DNA from: Mycobacteroides franklinii
Lineage (GTDB): Bacteria > Actinomycetota > Actinomycetes > Mycobacteriales > Mycobacteriaceae
Length of the DNA: 64,000 nucleotides
Assembly: GCF_002013895.1 (NCBI RefSeq)
Contig: NZ_MAFQ01000010.1
Span: 232,907 to 296,906 of the forward strand
Direction: 5' to 3'
Shown here: piece after piece, positions 33,844-41,807 of the stretch
Numbering within the stretch: position 1 is the first letter of the stretch
Layout of the letters: the number at the start of each line of letters is the position of its first letter
The notes under the pieces: model-generated
The model's database searches: none
The model's input: the letters and a program-made list of their open reading frames with translations, nothing else
Told to the model about the DNA's origin: nothing
Translations under genes and position numbers: made by a program

Positions 33844-34970
33844 GATGCCTCCACTTCTAGGTCGGTCGCAGCCAAGCTGTCGCTGACCTTCAAGAACACG
33901 TCATTCTCGCTCGCCAGCCCGACGGTGACGCGCAGATAACCCGGAATGCCAACATCCCGAATGAGAACGCCCGCATCGAGGTACCGCTGCCAGCTCGCCG
34001 CGGAATCTGCGAACCGACCGAACAGGATGAAGTTTGCGTCACTGGGAATTACCCGGAACCCACTGGCCGACAACGCCTCTGACACCCTAATGCGCTCGGC
34101 AACCAACGTCGCGACACTACCGAGAGTCTCGGCGCGATGTTTCACCGCGGCGCGTGCGGCAGCCTGCGTGAGCACCGACAAGTGGTACGGCAGCCGCACC
34201 AGCAGCAGCGCATCGATGACCGCGGGCGCCGCCACCAGGTATCCGAGCCGTCCGCCCGCGAAGGCAAACGCCTTGCTCATGGTGCGACTCACGATCAGTT
34301 TCGCCGGGTACTCGTCCACGAGCGTGATGCCACTCGGGGCCGCCGAGAACTCGCCATATGCCTCGTCGAGGATCACCACCCCGGGAGCAGCATCCAGGAT
34401 CTGCCGCAGATCATCCAGCGGAACCGACTGTCCCGTCGGGTTATTAGGGCTGGTCACGAAGACTACGTCGGGCCGGCGCTCACGCACCGCCCCGACCGCG
34501 GTGCCGACGTCCAGGGCGAAGTCCTCCGAACGCTGCGCCTGCAGCCACTCGGTTTGGGTTCCGTCGGAGATGATGGGATGCATCGAATAGGACGGCGTGA
34601 ACCCCAGCGCGGTGCGGCCCGGCCCCCCGAATGCCTGTAGTAGTTGCTGCAGCACTTCATTGGAACCGTTTGCCGCCCATACATTCTCGGTGGCGACGCG
34701 CACACCTGTCTGCTCCGTCAGATACGCGGCCAAATCAGCGCGCAGGGCCACCGCATCCCGATCCGGGTAGCGGTGCAGTTCCGCGGCTACCTCACGGATG
34801 GACGCGGCGACATCATCGACCAACCCCACCGAAGGCTCGTGTGGATTCTCGTTGGTGTTCAGCCGCACCGGCACCGTCAATTGCGGTGCGCCATAAGGGC
34901 TCTTACCGCGCAAGCTGTCCCGCAGCGGTAGATCCTCGAGTCGGGCCGAACCCCCGATTGCATCGCTCAT
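33840..34970 (-). CDS. hisC: Histidinol-phosphate aminotransferase
   Basis: HisC transfers an amino group from glutamate to imidazole acetol phosphate. The 376-residue class I/II PLP enzyme shows RLNTNENPHEPS, AANGSNEVLQQLLQAFGG, VFVTSPNNPTGQSV (cofactor Asn), VVILDEAYGEF (Asp/Tyr), the PLP lysine in SRTMSKAFAFAGGRLGY, and RVTVGLASENDVFL with the substrate Arg. ATG 34970 overlaps the hisD stop and the end overlaps hisB. Confidence 0.96.
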   Translation of the reverse strand: MSDAIGGSARLEDLPLRDSLRGKSPYGAPQLTVPVRLNTNENPHEPSVGLVDDVAASIREVAAELHRYPDRDAVALRADLAAYLTEQTGVRVATENVWAANGSNEVLQQLLQAFGGPGRTALGFTPSYSMHPIISDGTQTEWLQAQRSEDFALDVGTAVGAVRERRPDVVFVTSPNNPTGQSVPLDDLRQILDAAPGVVILDEAYGEFSAAPSGITLVDEYPAKLIVSRTMSKAFAFAGGRLGYLVAAPAVIDALLLVRLPYHLSVLTQAAARAAVKHRAETLGSVATLVAERIRVSEALSASGFRVIPSDANFILFGRFADSAASWQRYLDAGVLIRDVGIPGYLRVTVGLASENDVFLKVSDSLAATDLEVEAS

Positions 34971-36316
34971 GATCGCTCGAACCTACGTCGAACGGCCTCA
35001 CCGTGCGCGGGCAGATTCTCGGCGTTGGCGAGCGTGATCACATGCCCGGAGACTTCTTTGAGGGCCGCCTCGGTGTAATCCACGATGTGGATACCGCGCA
35101 AAAAGGTCTGCACCGACAGTCCGCTGGAATGGCGGGCACACCCGGCGGTGGGCAGTACGTGGTTGGATCCCGCGCAGTAGTCACCCAGGCTCACCGGTGA
35201 CCATGGCCCCAGGAAGATCGCACCGGCGCTGCGTACCCGCGCCGCGACCGGCACCGGCTGGGCCGTTTGAATTTCCAGGTGCTCGGCCGCGTAGGCATTC
35301 ACCACCTTGATTCCCGCGTCGATGTCGTCGACGAGCACGATCCCGGATTGGGTGCCGGTCAATGCGGCGGTGACACGTTCGGCGTGCACCGTCGTCTGCA
35401 GTTGGGTCGCGGTCTCGTTGACCACCGCGTCGGCAAGCGCCTCGCTAGTAGTGACCAGGACACTCGCCGCCAGCACATCGTGTTCGGCTTGGCTGATCAG
35501 ATCGGCGGCCACGTGCACCGGATCGGCGGTCTCATCGGCGAGGATCGCGATCTCGGTCGGACCGGCCTCGGCATCGATACCCACCAACGAGCGGCACATC
35601 CGCTTGGCCGCGGTCACATAGATGTTGCCCGGGCCGGTGATCATGTCGACCGGCGCAAGTTCGGCGCCGTCGGTGTCGGTGCCACCGTGTGCCAGCAGCG
35701 CCACTCCCTGCGCGCCGCCGACCGCCCAGATCTCTTCGACACCGAGCAATTGCGCCGCCGCCAGAATGGTCGGGTGTGGCAGACCGCCGAACTGCGCCTG
35801 GGGCGGCGAGGCGATGACAAGCGATCCCACCCCGGCCGTCTGCGCCGGGACGACGTTCATCACAACGCTCGACGGATATACGGCGTTACCGCCGGGCACA
35901 TAGAGGCCCACCCGGTCGACGGGCACCCATCGCTCGGTGACCGTAGCGCCGTCGGCGACCGTGGTCACCGTGTCCTGACGGCGCTGATCGGCATGCACTG
36001 CCCGCGCACGGAGAATGGCGACCTCGAGCGCATCACGCACAGCGGGGTCCAGCTCGGCCAGGGCGCGCTCCAGCTCGGCGGCCGGCACCCGCACAGTCTC
36101 GGGCCGCACGCCATCGAACTCGGCGCAGTAATCCAGCGCCGCCTCCGCGCCGCGGTCCCGAACGGCCTCCACGACGGGCCGCACCTTCGGCAGCACCGCG
36201 TCGACATCCGTGCCTCCCCGCGGCAGCGCCGAGCGCAGATGGGATGGGGACAAGCTCGCACCACGCATGTCGATACGGCGAAGCAGAACGGGTGCGGCGT
36301 CATTCACATAAGCCAT
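34967..36316 (-). CDS. hisD: Histidinol dehydrogenase
   Basis: HisD oxidises histidinol to histidine in two NAD-dependent steps with a zinc ion. The 449-residue protein shows RWVPVDRVGLYVPGGNAVYPSSVVMN, WAVGGAQGVALLAHGG, DMITGPGNIYVTAAKR, AGPTEIAILADETADP, DLISQAEHDVLA with zinc ligands, and GDYCAGSNHVLPTAGCAR. ATG 36316 is chosen; 36340 and GTG 36307 are alternatives, and none has a strong ribosome site. It opens the hisDCBHA-impA-hisFI operon, with every junction overlapping or within one base. Confidence 0.95.
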   Translation of the reverse strand: MAYVNDAAPVLLRRIDMRGASLSPSHLRSALPRGGTDVDAVLPKVRPVVEAVRDRGAEAALDYCAEFDGVRPETVRVPAAELERALAELDPAVRDALEVAILRARAVHADQRRQDTVTTVADGATVTERWVPVDRVGLYVPGGNAVYPSSVVMNVVPAQTAGVGSLVIASPPQAQFGGLPHPTILAAAQLLGVEEIWAVGGAQGVALLAHGGTDTDGAELAPVDMITGPGNIYVTAAKRMCRSLVGIDAEAGPTEIAILADETADPVHVAADLISQAEHDVLAASVLVTTSEALADAVVNETATQLQTTVHAERVTAALTGTQSGIVLVDDIDAGIKVVNAYAAEHLEIQTAQPVPVAARVRSAGAIFLGPWSPVSLGDYCAGSNHVLPTAGCARHSSGLSVQTFLRGIHIVDYTEAALKEVSGHVITLANAENLPAHGEAVRRRFERS

Positions 36317-36371
36317 TGTCCCAGAGCTGCTCAACACCATTTACCAGGCAGTCACCGGTTGTGTGTGACGC

Positions 36372-36383
36372 ATGTCTAACTAG
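36372..36383. promoter_or_regulatory. GTCTAACTAGAC inverted repeat between hisD and the Ddn-like gene
   Basis: GTCTA-AC-TAGAC is a perfect 5-bp inverted repeat roughly in the middle of the 125-bp divergent gap 36317-36441. It contains TAGAC on both strands, so it could be part of a -10 region (TAGACT at 36379-36384 rightward) or a small operator for the his operon. No adjacent regulator points to a specific protein. Confidence 0.3.
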
Positions 36384-36441
36384 ACTCATCCGAAGCTCAT
36401 CACCAGGACTCCCGCCACGACCCACAACGATCGGAATATCG

Positions 36442-36846
36442 ATGTCAGCAAACAACCAGCCCGGCGTACCCATGCTCCTGCCCGAGTGGCTTGAGCGAGC
36501 GCAGATCAGGTTTATCAATCCCCTCGTGGCCCCCATCGCGCGTTTTCTTCCCTCATTCGCCACCGTCACGCACTACGGCCGCACCTCTGGCGCCAAGTAC
36601 GAGACCACGGTAAACGCATTCCGCAAAGGCAATGCAGTTTCCATTGGGTTGATCCACGGCAAGACCAACTGGACCAAGAACGTGATTGCCGCCGGCGGCG
36701 CCGACATCAGGCTGTTCGGTGGTAAGCAAATCCACGTGGTCAACCCGCGCATCGTGGAGCAGGGTCAGGGTGACCCCGCGCTGACACGGTCCACCCGCCA
36801 GGTGAACAAGCGTGCAGGCGTCTTCGTGGCCGATATCGCGGAGTAA
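36442..36846 (+). CDS. Ddn-like nitroreductase-family deazaflavin-dependent protein
   Basis: The 134-residue protein has the split-barrel F420-binding family pattern: HYGRTSGAKYETTVNAFRKG ('GRkSG..r.tpl'), NWTKNVIAAGGADIRLFGGK ('W..Nl.a.g....v..gg') and an R..N region at the end (RSTRQVNKRAGVFV). Relatives include Ddn, which activates nitroimidazole drugs, and F420H2-dependent quinone reductases. Activity of this one is unknown. ATG 36442 is preferred as the family start and lies 4 bp upstream of the nitroreductase gene in an apparent two-gene unit. Confidence 0.8.
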   Translation: MSANNQPGVPMLLPEWLERAQIRFINPLVAPIARFLPSFATVTHYGRTSGAKYETTVNAFRKGNAVSIGLIHGKTNWTKNVIAAGGADIRLFGGKQIHVVNPRIVEQGQGDPALTRSTRQVNKRAGVFVADIAE

Positions 36847-36850
36847 GCCG

Positions 36851-37507
36851 GTGTCCGATCCCCCCGACTTCGATCGTCTGGTCCGGGGGCGATCGGCGAT
36901 ACGTGCGTTCTTGCCAACACCGGTTCCGCGAGAGATCCTTCTGGCCGCGCTGGAGTCGGCCCAGCACGCTCCGTCGAACTCGAATATTCAGCCATGGCGG
37001 GTGGCCATCGTCGCGGGCCGTACCCGGGACAGATTGGCAGCCGAGCTGACGTCGTACGTCCGGGAACACGGTCTGTCCCGCATCGACCTACCCGAAGAGT
37101 TCCAAGCACAACGGCGTGCGCTGGGCAGCCAGGTGTACGGCTCGATGGGCATCGAGCGGTACGACTCCGAGGCCCGCTTCCTGGCCACCTTGCGCAACTT
37201 CAATTTCTTCGATGCGCCGACCGCCGCAATGGTCGGGCTCGACGGCAGACTCGGCATCGCGGATGCCGCCGGCGTCGGCATGTACCTGCAGACGCTCGCT
37301 CTGGCGCTCGCTGCGCGCGGAGTCGATACATGCATACAGGTGGCACCCGTCATGTTTCCCGAAGTGGTACGACCAGTCGTCGGGTTCTCCGATCAGATCG
37401 ACCTGGTGTGTGCGGTCGCCATCGGCTACCGGGACCCGTCGGCGCCGGTGAATTCGGTGCGCTCCCCGCGCAATCCGCTCTCCGAGAACGTCACGTTCCT
37501 GGAGTGA
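36851..37507 (+). CDS. Nitroreductase-family FMN oxidoreductase
   Basis: A 218-residue flavoprotein with RGRSAIRAFLPTPVPREILLAALESAQHAPSNSNIQPWRVAIV (FMN-binding), GIADAAGVGMYLQTLALALAARGVDTCIQ and a final VAIGYRDPSAPVN...NPLSENVTFLE, the same C-terminal 'ETV.F' ending as the other nitroreductase at 28737. The two proteins are paralogues of the same subfamily in one window. GTG 36851 has GGAG 8 nt upstream. It is 4 bp after the Ddn-like gene and its stop lies 1 bp from the nadC stop (convergent). Substrate unknown. Confidence 0.9.
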   Translation: MSDPPDFDRLVRGRSAIRAFLPTPVPREILLAALESAQHAPSNSNIQPWRVAIVAGRTRDRLAAELTSYVREHGLSRIDLPEEFQAQRRALGSQVYGSMGIERYDSEARFLATLRNFNFFDAPTAAMVGLDGRLGIADAAGVGMYLQTLALALAARGVDTCIQVAPVMFPEVVRPVVGFSDQIDLVCAVAIGYRDPSAPVNSVRSPRNPLSENVTFLE

Positions 37508-37508
37508 G

Positions 37509-38375
37509 CTACATATCCAAACCGATGTCGAGCACCCGCGCCGAGTGGGTCAACGCCCCAACGGCAAAGTAGTCGACACCCGTCTTGGCGTATGCGGCAG
37601 CGGTTTCCAGCGATAGCCCGCCGGAGGACTCCAGCTTGAGCTGAGGCGCGCGCGCATCGCGCCGCTGCACCGCCACCTGGGTCTGCCAGACCGGAAAGTT
37701 GTCGAGCAGCACGAGCTCGGCGCCCTCGGCCATGACCTCGTCGAGTTGTTCCAGCGAGTCGACCTCGACCTCGCATTCGATATTCGGCGCTATCGCGCGG
37801 ACCGCCCGCAACGCCGCCACCACCGAGCCCGCGGCCACCACGTGATTGTCCTTGATGAGTGCGGCGTCTCCGAGACCGAGTCGATGGTTGACCCCGCCTC
37901 CGGCGCGGACAGCGTATTTCTGCAGAAGACGCAGTCCTGGAAGGGTTTTACGGGTATCACGGATCTGCACGTTCGTACCGTCGACCGCGTCCACCCAGGC
38001 GGCGGTGGTGGTGGCGATACCCGAGAGATGGCATACGAGATTGAGCATGGTGCGCTCCGCGGTCAGCAGAGCGCGGGTCGGGGCGGTGACGGTGAGCAGC
38101 GATGTACCAGTGCCGACCCGAGCGCCATCGGTGAGACGGTTTTCCACCCGGTAATTCCCCGCACCCACGACCTGATCGAGCACGATGAGGGCGATATCGA
38201 CTCCGGCGATGACTCCACCGGATCGGGTCACCATCGATGCGGTGCATTCGGCATCTGCGGGCACCGTCGCCTGACTCGTGATGTCCGGCCCATAACACAG
38301 GTCCTCGGCAAGAGCACGCTCTATCACCGAACGTGCCTCGGCGAGTTCGGTTTCCGTGAGATTCCCGGTCAACAT
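37509..38375 (-). CDS. nadC: Nicotinate-nucleotide pyrophosphorylase (quinolinate phosphoribosyltransferase)
   Basis: NadC joins quinolinate and PRPP to form nicotinate mononucleotide with release of CO2. The 288-residue enzyme shows ERTMLNLVCHLSGIAT, the phosphate-binding RDTRKTLPGLRLLQKYAVRAGGG, NHRLGLGDAALIKDNHV, ECEVEVDSLEQLDE and ESSGGLSLETAAAYAKTGVDYFAVGALTHS. It is the last gene of nadABC and overlaps nadB by 7 bp. Confidence 0.97.
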   Translation of the reverse strand: MLTGNLTETELAEARSVIERALAEDLCYGPDITSQATVPADAECTASMVTRSGGVIAGVDIALIVLDQVVGAGNYRVENRLTDGARVGTGTSLLTVTAPTRALLTAERTMLNLVCHLSGIATTTAAWVDAVDGTNVQIRDTRKTLPGLRLLQKYAVRAGGGVNHRLGLGDAALIKDNHVVAAGSVVAALRAVRAIAPNIECEVEVDSLEQLDEVMAEGAELVLLDNFPVWQTQVAVQRRDARAPQLKLESSGGLSLETAAAYAKTGVDYFAVGALTHSARVLDIGLDM

Positions 38376-39940
38376 GGCACCCCCGACGATAGCGCAACTT
38401 CGCAGCCATCGGTGTCGCGGCGCACCGGAAGGCTGACGGCGAACAGCGGATCGATTCCCGGCCAGTCCGAGCGGGCATGGCAGCCCCGAGATTCCGTGCG
38501 TGCCGTCGCCGCGGCGACCACGGCCTGGGCGGTGAGGGTAAGCGCCGCGTCCTCGACCTCACGTGGTGTTGCCTGCTCCGAGTTGGCCGCCACCACAGTG
38601 CCCGAACGCAATTCGGCATCCAGCATGCCGAGTCCGTCGGCGTCGCGGAGCACCGACGCCCACTGTGTCATCGCCGCTTGAAGCCGCCGACGGTCCATTC
38701 GGGGTTGCCTGCGATCGCTCTCCTCGACCACGACAGCCCGGTCTGTCACCTGTGCCGCCGCCTCCCCCGCACGCCTGCCCACCACCAGACCTTCCAACAA
38801 ACTGTTGGAAGCCAGGCGGTTTGCGCCATGCATCCCGGTGCGCGCCACCTCGCCCGCGGCGAACAATCCCGCCACCTCAGTCTGGCCGTGCGGATCGGTA
38901 ACAACGCCGCCGCAGCTGTAGTGGGCGCCGGGCACCACCGGAATCAGTTGGACCGACGGATCGACCCCCGCCGTCGCGCAGGCCGCGGTGATGGTGGGGA
39001 AACGGCCGGCGAAGTTGTCAATGGCGCGTGCATCGAGATAGACACATTGATCTCCGGACTCACGCAGCCGCCGGGCGATTGCCCCGGCCACCACGTCGCG
39101 CGGCGCCAAGTCGCCCAGCGGATGCACTCCAGCGGTAACCGAATCCCCATGCGCATCAACCAAAATGGCGCCCTCACCACGAACCGCCTCGCTGATCAGT
39201 GGTCGACATCCGGTCCCGCGCGGGGTATGCAACATGGTCGGGTGAAACTGGATGAACTCGATATCGGCTACCGGAACACCCGCGCGCAACGCCAGCGCAA
39301 TGCCGTCACCGGTCGAGCCCTCGGGGTTGGTGGTGGCCGAATACAGATGTCCCAGACCGCCGGTGGCAAGTACCACCGCACCCGTATTGATCACACCGAG
39401 GCCGTCGCCATTTCCGACGACAACGCCACCCACGCCGCCCGGACCGATGAGGATTTCATACACCACATGGCTGCGGCGAATGTCCAGCGTCGCCGCGGCG
39501 TGATCGAGCGCCCGCTGCACTTCCGCGCCCGTCGCATCGCCGCCGGCATGGATGATCCTGCGGGTGCTGTGCCCGCCTTCGCGCGTCAATGCCCATTGTC
39601 CCGAGCGTGATTCATCGAATCGCGCGCCATCTGCCACCAAATCGCGCACGGCCCGGTAGCCATCGGAAACGATCGAGCGCACCGCCTCGTCATCACACAG
39701 GCCCGCCCCGGCCGTCACTGTGTCCCGAACGTGTGCTTCGACGGAATCTTCCGAATCCGGCAGCACCACAGCGATACCGCCCTGCGCGAAATGCGTGGCG
39801 GTAGCACCGATCTTGCTCAGTACCAAGACCTTTCGGCCACGGCGGTGCGCTGCCAGCGCGGCCGCCAGTCCGGCTACACCCGCACCGACGACGACCACAT
39901 CTGCATCAGCACTCCAGGTGGTCCCCGCCGGTGGCGTCAT
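38369..39940 (-). CDS. nadB: L-aspartate oxidase
   Basis: NadB oxidises aspartate to iminoaspartate using FAD and passes it to NadA. The 523-residue protein starts with ADVVVVGAGVAGLAAALAAHRRGRKVLVLSK (dinucleotide fold), followed by FAQGGIAVVLP, GREGGHSTRRI-like TREGGHSTRRIIHAGGDATG, IEFIQFHPTML, LISEAVRGEGAIL and VPGAHYSCGGVVTDPHGQTEVAGLFAAGEVA...GANRLASNSLLEGLVVG. The start overlaps the nadA stop by ATGA. Confidence 0.96.
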   Translation of the reverse strand: MTPPAGTTWSADADVVVVGAGVAGLAAALAAHRRGRKVLVLSKIGATATHFAQGGIAVVLPDSEDSVEAHVRDTVTAGAGLCDDEAVRSIVSDGYRAVRDLVADGARFDESRSGQWALTREGGHSTRRIIHAGGDATGAEVQRALDHAAATLDIRRSHVVYEILIGPGGVGGVVVGNGDGLGVINTGAVVLATGGLGHLYSATTNPEGSTGDGIALALRAGVPVADIEFIQFHPTMLHTPRGTGCRPLISEAVRGEGAILVDAHGDSVTAGVHPLGDLAPRDVVAGAIARRLRESGDQCVYLDARAIDNFAGRFPTITAACATAGVDPSVQLIPVVPGAHYSCGGVVTDPHGQTEVAGLFAAGEVARTGMHGANRLASNSLLEGLVVGRRAGEAAAQVTDRAVVVEESDRRQPRMDRRRLQAAMTQWASVLRDADGLGMLDAELRSGTVVAANSEQATPREVEDAALTLTAQAVVAAATARTESRGCHARSDWPGIDPLFAVSLPVRRDTDGCEVALSSGVPC

Positions 39941-40965
39941 TCTCCGCCGCCGGGTTGTCCGATCTCGATCATCCGCTGGACGCTGCGCCGCGCCAGGCGT
40001 GCGGTGTCCAGATCGACATCCACCTCATCGCGCCCTTCAACCAGGCAGCGCAGCAGAGCAGCCGGGGTGATCATCTTCATGTAGGTGCATGAGGCCTTGT
40101 CGTTGACCGCCAGGAAATTCACCTCGGGGGCGGCCTTGCGCAGCTGGTGCAGCATGCCAACCTCGGTGGCCACCAGCACTTCCCGCGCACTCGTTGCGCG
40201 AGCCGCGTCAAGCATTCCGCCCGTCGAGAGGATCTTCACTCGATCGTCGGGCACTGCCCCCTCGCCTGCGAGGTACAGAGCCGATGTGGCGCAACCGCAT
40301 TCGGGGTGCACAAACAGCTCGGCGTCCGGGTGTGAACGTGCCTGCCCGGCAAGTTCGTCGCCGTTGATACCGGCGTGCACGTGGCACTCACCCGCCCAGA
40401 TCTGCAGGTTCTGTCGACCCGTCACCCGTTTGACGTGAGCGCCGAGGAACTGGTCTGGGCAGAACAGCACCTCGCGGTCCGGGTCGATCGACGCGACGAC
40501 ATCGACGGCGTTGGAGGAGGTGCAGCAGATGTCGGTCAGCGCCTTCACGGCAGCCGTGGTGTTGACATAGGAGACGACGACCGCGTCGGGGAACTCGGCC
40601 TTCCAATCCCCTAGCTGCTCGGCGGTGATGGAGTCGGCGAGTGAGCATCCGGCCCGCTGGTCCGGGATGAGCACCGTCTTCTCAGGGCTGAGGATCTTGG
40701 CCGTTTCCGCCATGAAATGCACCCCGCAGAACACGATCGTGTCTTCGGGCGCCTCGGCGGCGATTCGGGACAGCGCCAGCGAGTCGCCGACATGGTCGGC
40801 CACGTCTTGAATCGCCGGAAGCTGGTAATTGTGCGCGAGCAGTGTGGCGCCGCGCTGGTCGGCAAGCCGGCGCACCTTTTCGGCCCAGCGGGCATCGCCC
40901 TCCACCCCGGTGTATCCGCCGGGGCCGTCAATCACGCCGTCAAGTACTACGTCAGCTGCGGTCAT
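39937..40965 (-). CDS. nadA: Quinolinate synthase
   Basis: NadA condenses iminoaspartate with dihydroxyacetone phosphate to quinolinate with a [4Fe-4S] cluster. The 342-residue protein has LLAHNYQLPAIQDVADHVGDSLALSR, FCGVHFMAETAKIL, DQRAGCSLADSIT, YVNTTAAVKALTDICCTSSNAV, FVHPECGCATSALYLA and SCTYMKMITPAALLRCL, with the three cluster cysteines distributed as usual. ATG 40965 is chosen because GGAGG lies 7 nt upstream; longer starts run into the NrtR operator. It leads nadABC. Confidence 0.96.
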   Translation of the reverse strand: MTAADVVLDGVIDGPGGYTGVEGDARWAEKVRRLADQRGATLLAHNYQLPAIQDVADHVGDSLALSRIAAEAPEDTIVFCGVHFMAETAKILSPEKTVLIPDQRAGCSLADSITAEQLGDWKAEFPDAVVVSYVNTTAAVKALTDICCTSSNAVDVVASIDPDREVLFCPDQFLGAHVKRVTGRQNLQIWAGECHVHAGINGDELAGQARSHPDAELFVHPECGCATSALYLAGEGAVPDDRVKILSTGGMLDAARATSAREVLVATEVGMLHQLRKAAPEVNFLAVNDKASCTYMKMITPAALLRCLVEGRDEVDVDLDTARLARRSVQRMIEIGQPGGGE

Positions 40966-41011
40966 GGCCGCCTCCTCGCGCCTCGGGTCTCGGTCCGCCG
41001 CCAGGCTGGGG

Positions 41012-41047
41012 TTGGACGACCGAGGTTTTCGACTTATGATCGAAAAC
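41012..41047 (+). promoter_or_regulatory. nrtR promoter with overlapping NrtR operator palindrome
   Basis: TTGGAC (41012-41017) and TATGAT (41035-41040) form a -35/-10 pair with a 17-bp spacer, and TATGAT lies 7 nt before ATG 41048. Over the -10 sits a perfect palindrome, GTTTTCGA-CTTATGA-TCGAAAAC (41025-41047), 8-bp arms with a 7-bp centre. It is placed to control both nrtR and the divergent nadABC operon, and NrtR regulators bind palindromes in exactly this position. Binding by this protein is inferred. Confidence 0.7.
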
Positions 41048-41743
41048 ATGATCCATACTAGCACCGAACATGAAGTGTTAGCCGTGGTGTTCCAAGTACG
41101 TCACTTTGGCGCCAGTCAGGTGCCCGAGCTCGCGGTGCTGCTGTGGCAACGCGCGCTCGAACCACACCGCGGCTCCTGGGCCCTTCCCGGCGGTCGAGTG
41201 CGCACCGACGAAGACCTCCCCTCGTCCATCCGGCGACAGCTCGCCGAGAAGGTGGACGTGCGTGAGCTGGCACACCTCGAACAGCTGGCAGTGTTTTCGG
41301 AACCGAACCGCGTGCCCGGCCCACGCACGATCGCCTCGACGTTCCTCGGGCTCGTGCCCTTCCCCGCCACACCCGAACTCCCTGCCGACACCCAGTGGCA
41401 CCGGGTGAGCAATCTGCCCGCGATGGCCTTCGACCATCACGTCATGGTCGCGCACGCACACACCCGGCTGGCGGCCAAGATGTCGTACACGAACATCGGA
41501 TTCGCCTTGGCGCCACAGCAATTCACACTCTCGACGCTGCGTGACATCTACTACGCCACCCTCGGATACCCGGTCGACGCCACCAACCTGCAGCGCGTGC
41601 TGGTCCGACGTGGAGTGCTCACCCCAACCGGAACCACCGCACGATCGGGCCGCAGCGGCGGCCGCCCCGGCGCCCTCTATCGATTCACCGATGATCGGTA
41701 TCGGGTCACTGACGAGTTTGCCGCGCTCCGCCCTCCCGGCTGA
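41048..41743 (+). CDS. nrtR: NrtR: Nudix-winged-helix regulator of NAD biosynthesis
   Basis: A 231-residue protein with an N-terminal Nudix domain and a C-terminal winged-helix domain (TNLQRVLVRRGVLTPTGTTA...GRPGALYRFTDDRY), the architecture of NrtR repressors that sense ADP-ribose or NAD-related ligands. The Nudix box is degenerate: in GGRVRTDEDLPSSIRRQLAE the catalytic R-E is R-Q, and the E-E pair is E-K, so hydrolysis is probably lost and the domain senses. ATG 41048 is taken because it is leaderless from TATGAT; ATG 41036 lies inside the operator. It is divergent from nadABC. Confidence 0.9.
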   Translation: MIHTSTEHEVLAVVFQVRHFGASQVPELAVLLWQRALEPHRGSWALPGGRVRTDEDLPSSIRRQLAEKVDVRELAHLEQLAVFSEPNRVPGPRTIASTFLGLVPFPATPELPADTQWHRVSNLPAMAFDHHVMVAHAHTRLAAKMSYTNIGFALAPQQFTLSTLRDIYYATLGYPVDATNLQRVLVRRGVLTPTGTTARSGRSGGRPGALYRFTDDRYRVTDEFAALRPPG

Positions 41744-41807
41744 CCCGACTAGCCTCTTAGAGTCTTCTTAGGGTATGAATGCGTGGGACCTTGAAGGGAG
41801 CGCAGGC

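Noticed and set aside
38477..39610. 377-codon open frame antisense to nadB
   Set aside because: Arg/His-rich composition and complete overlap with the strongly conserved nadB.
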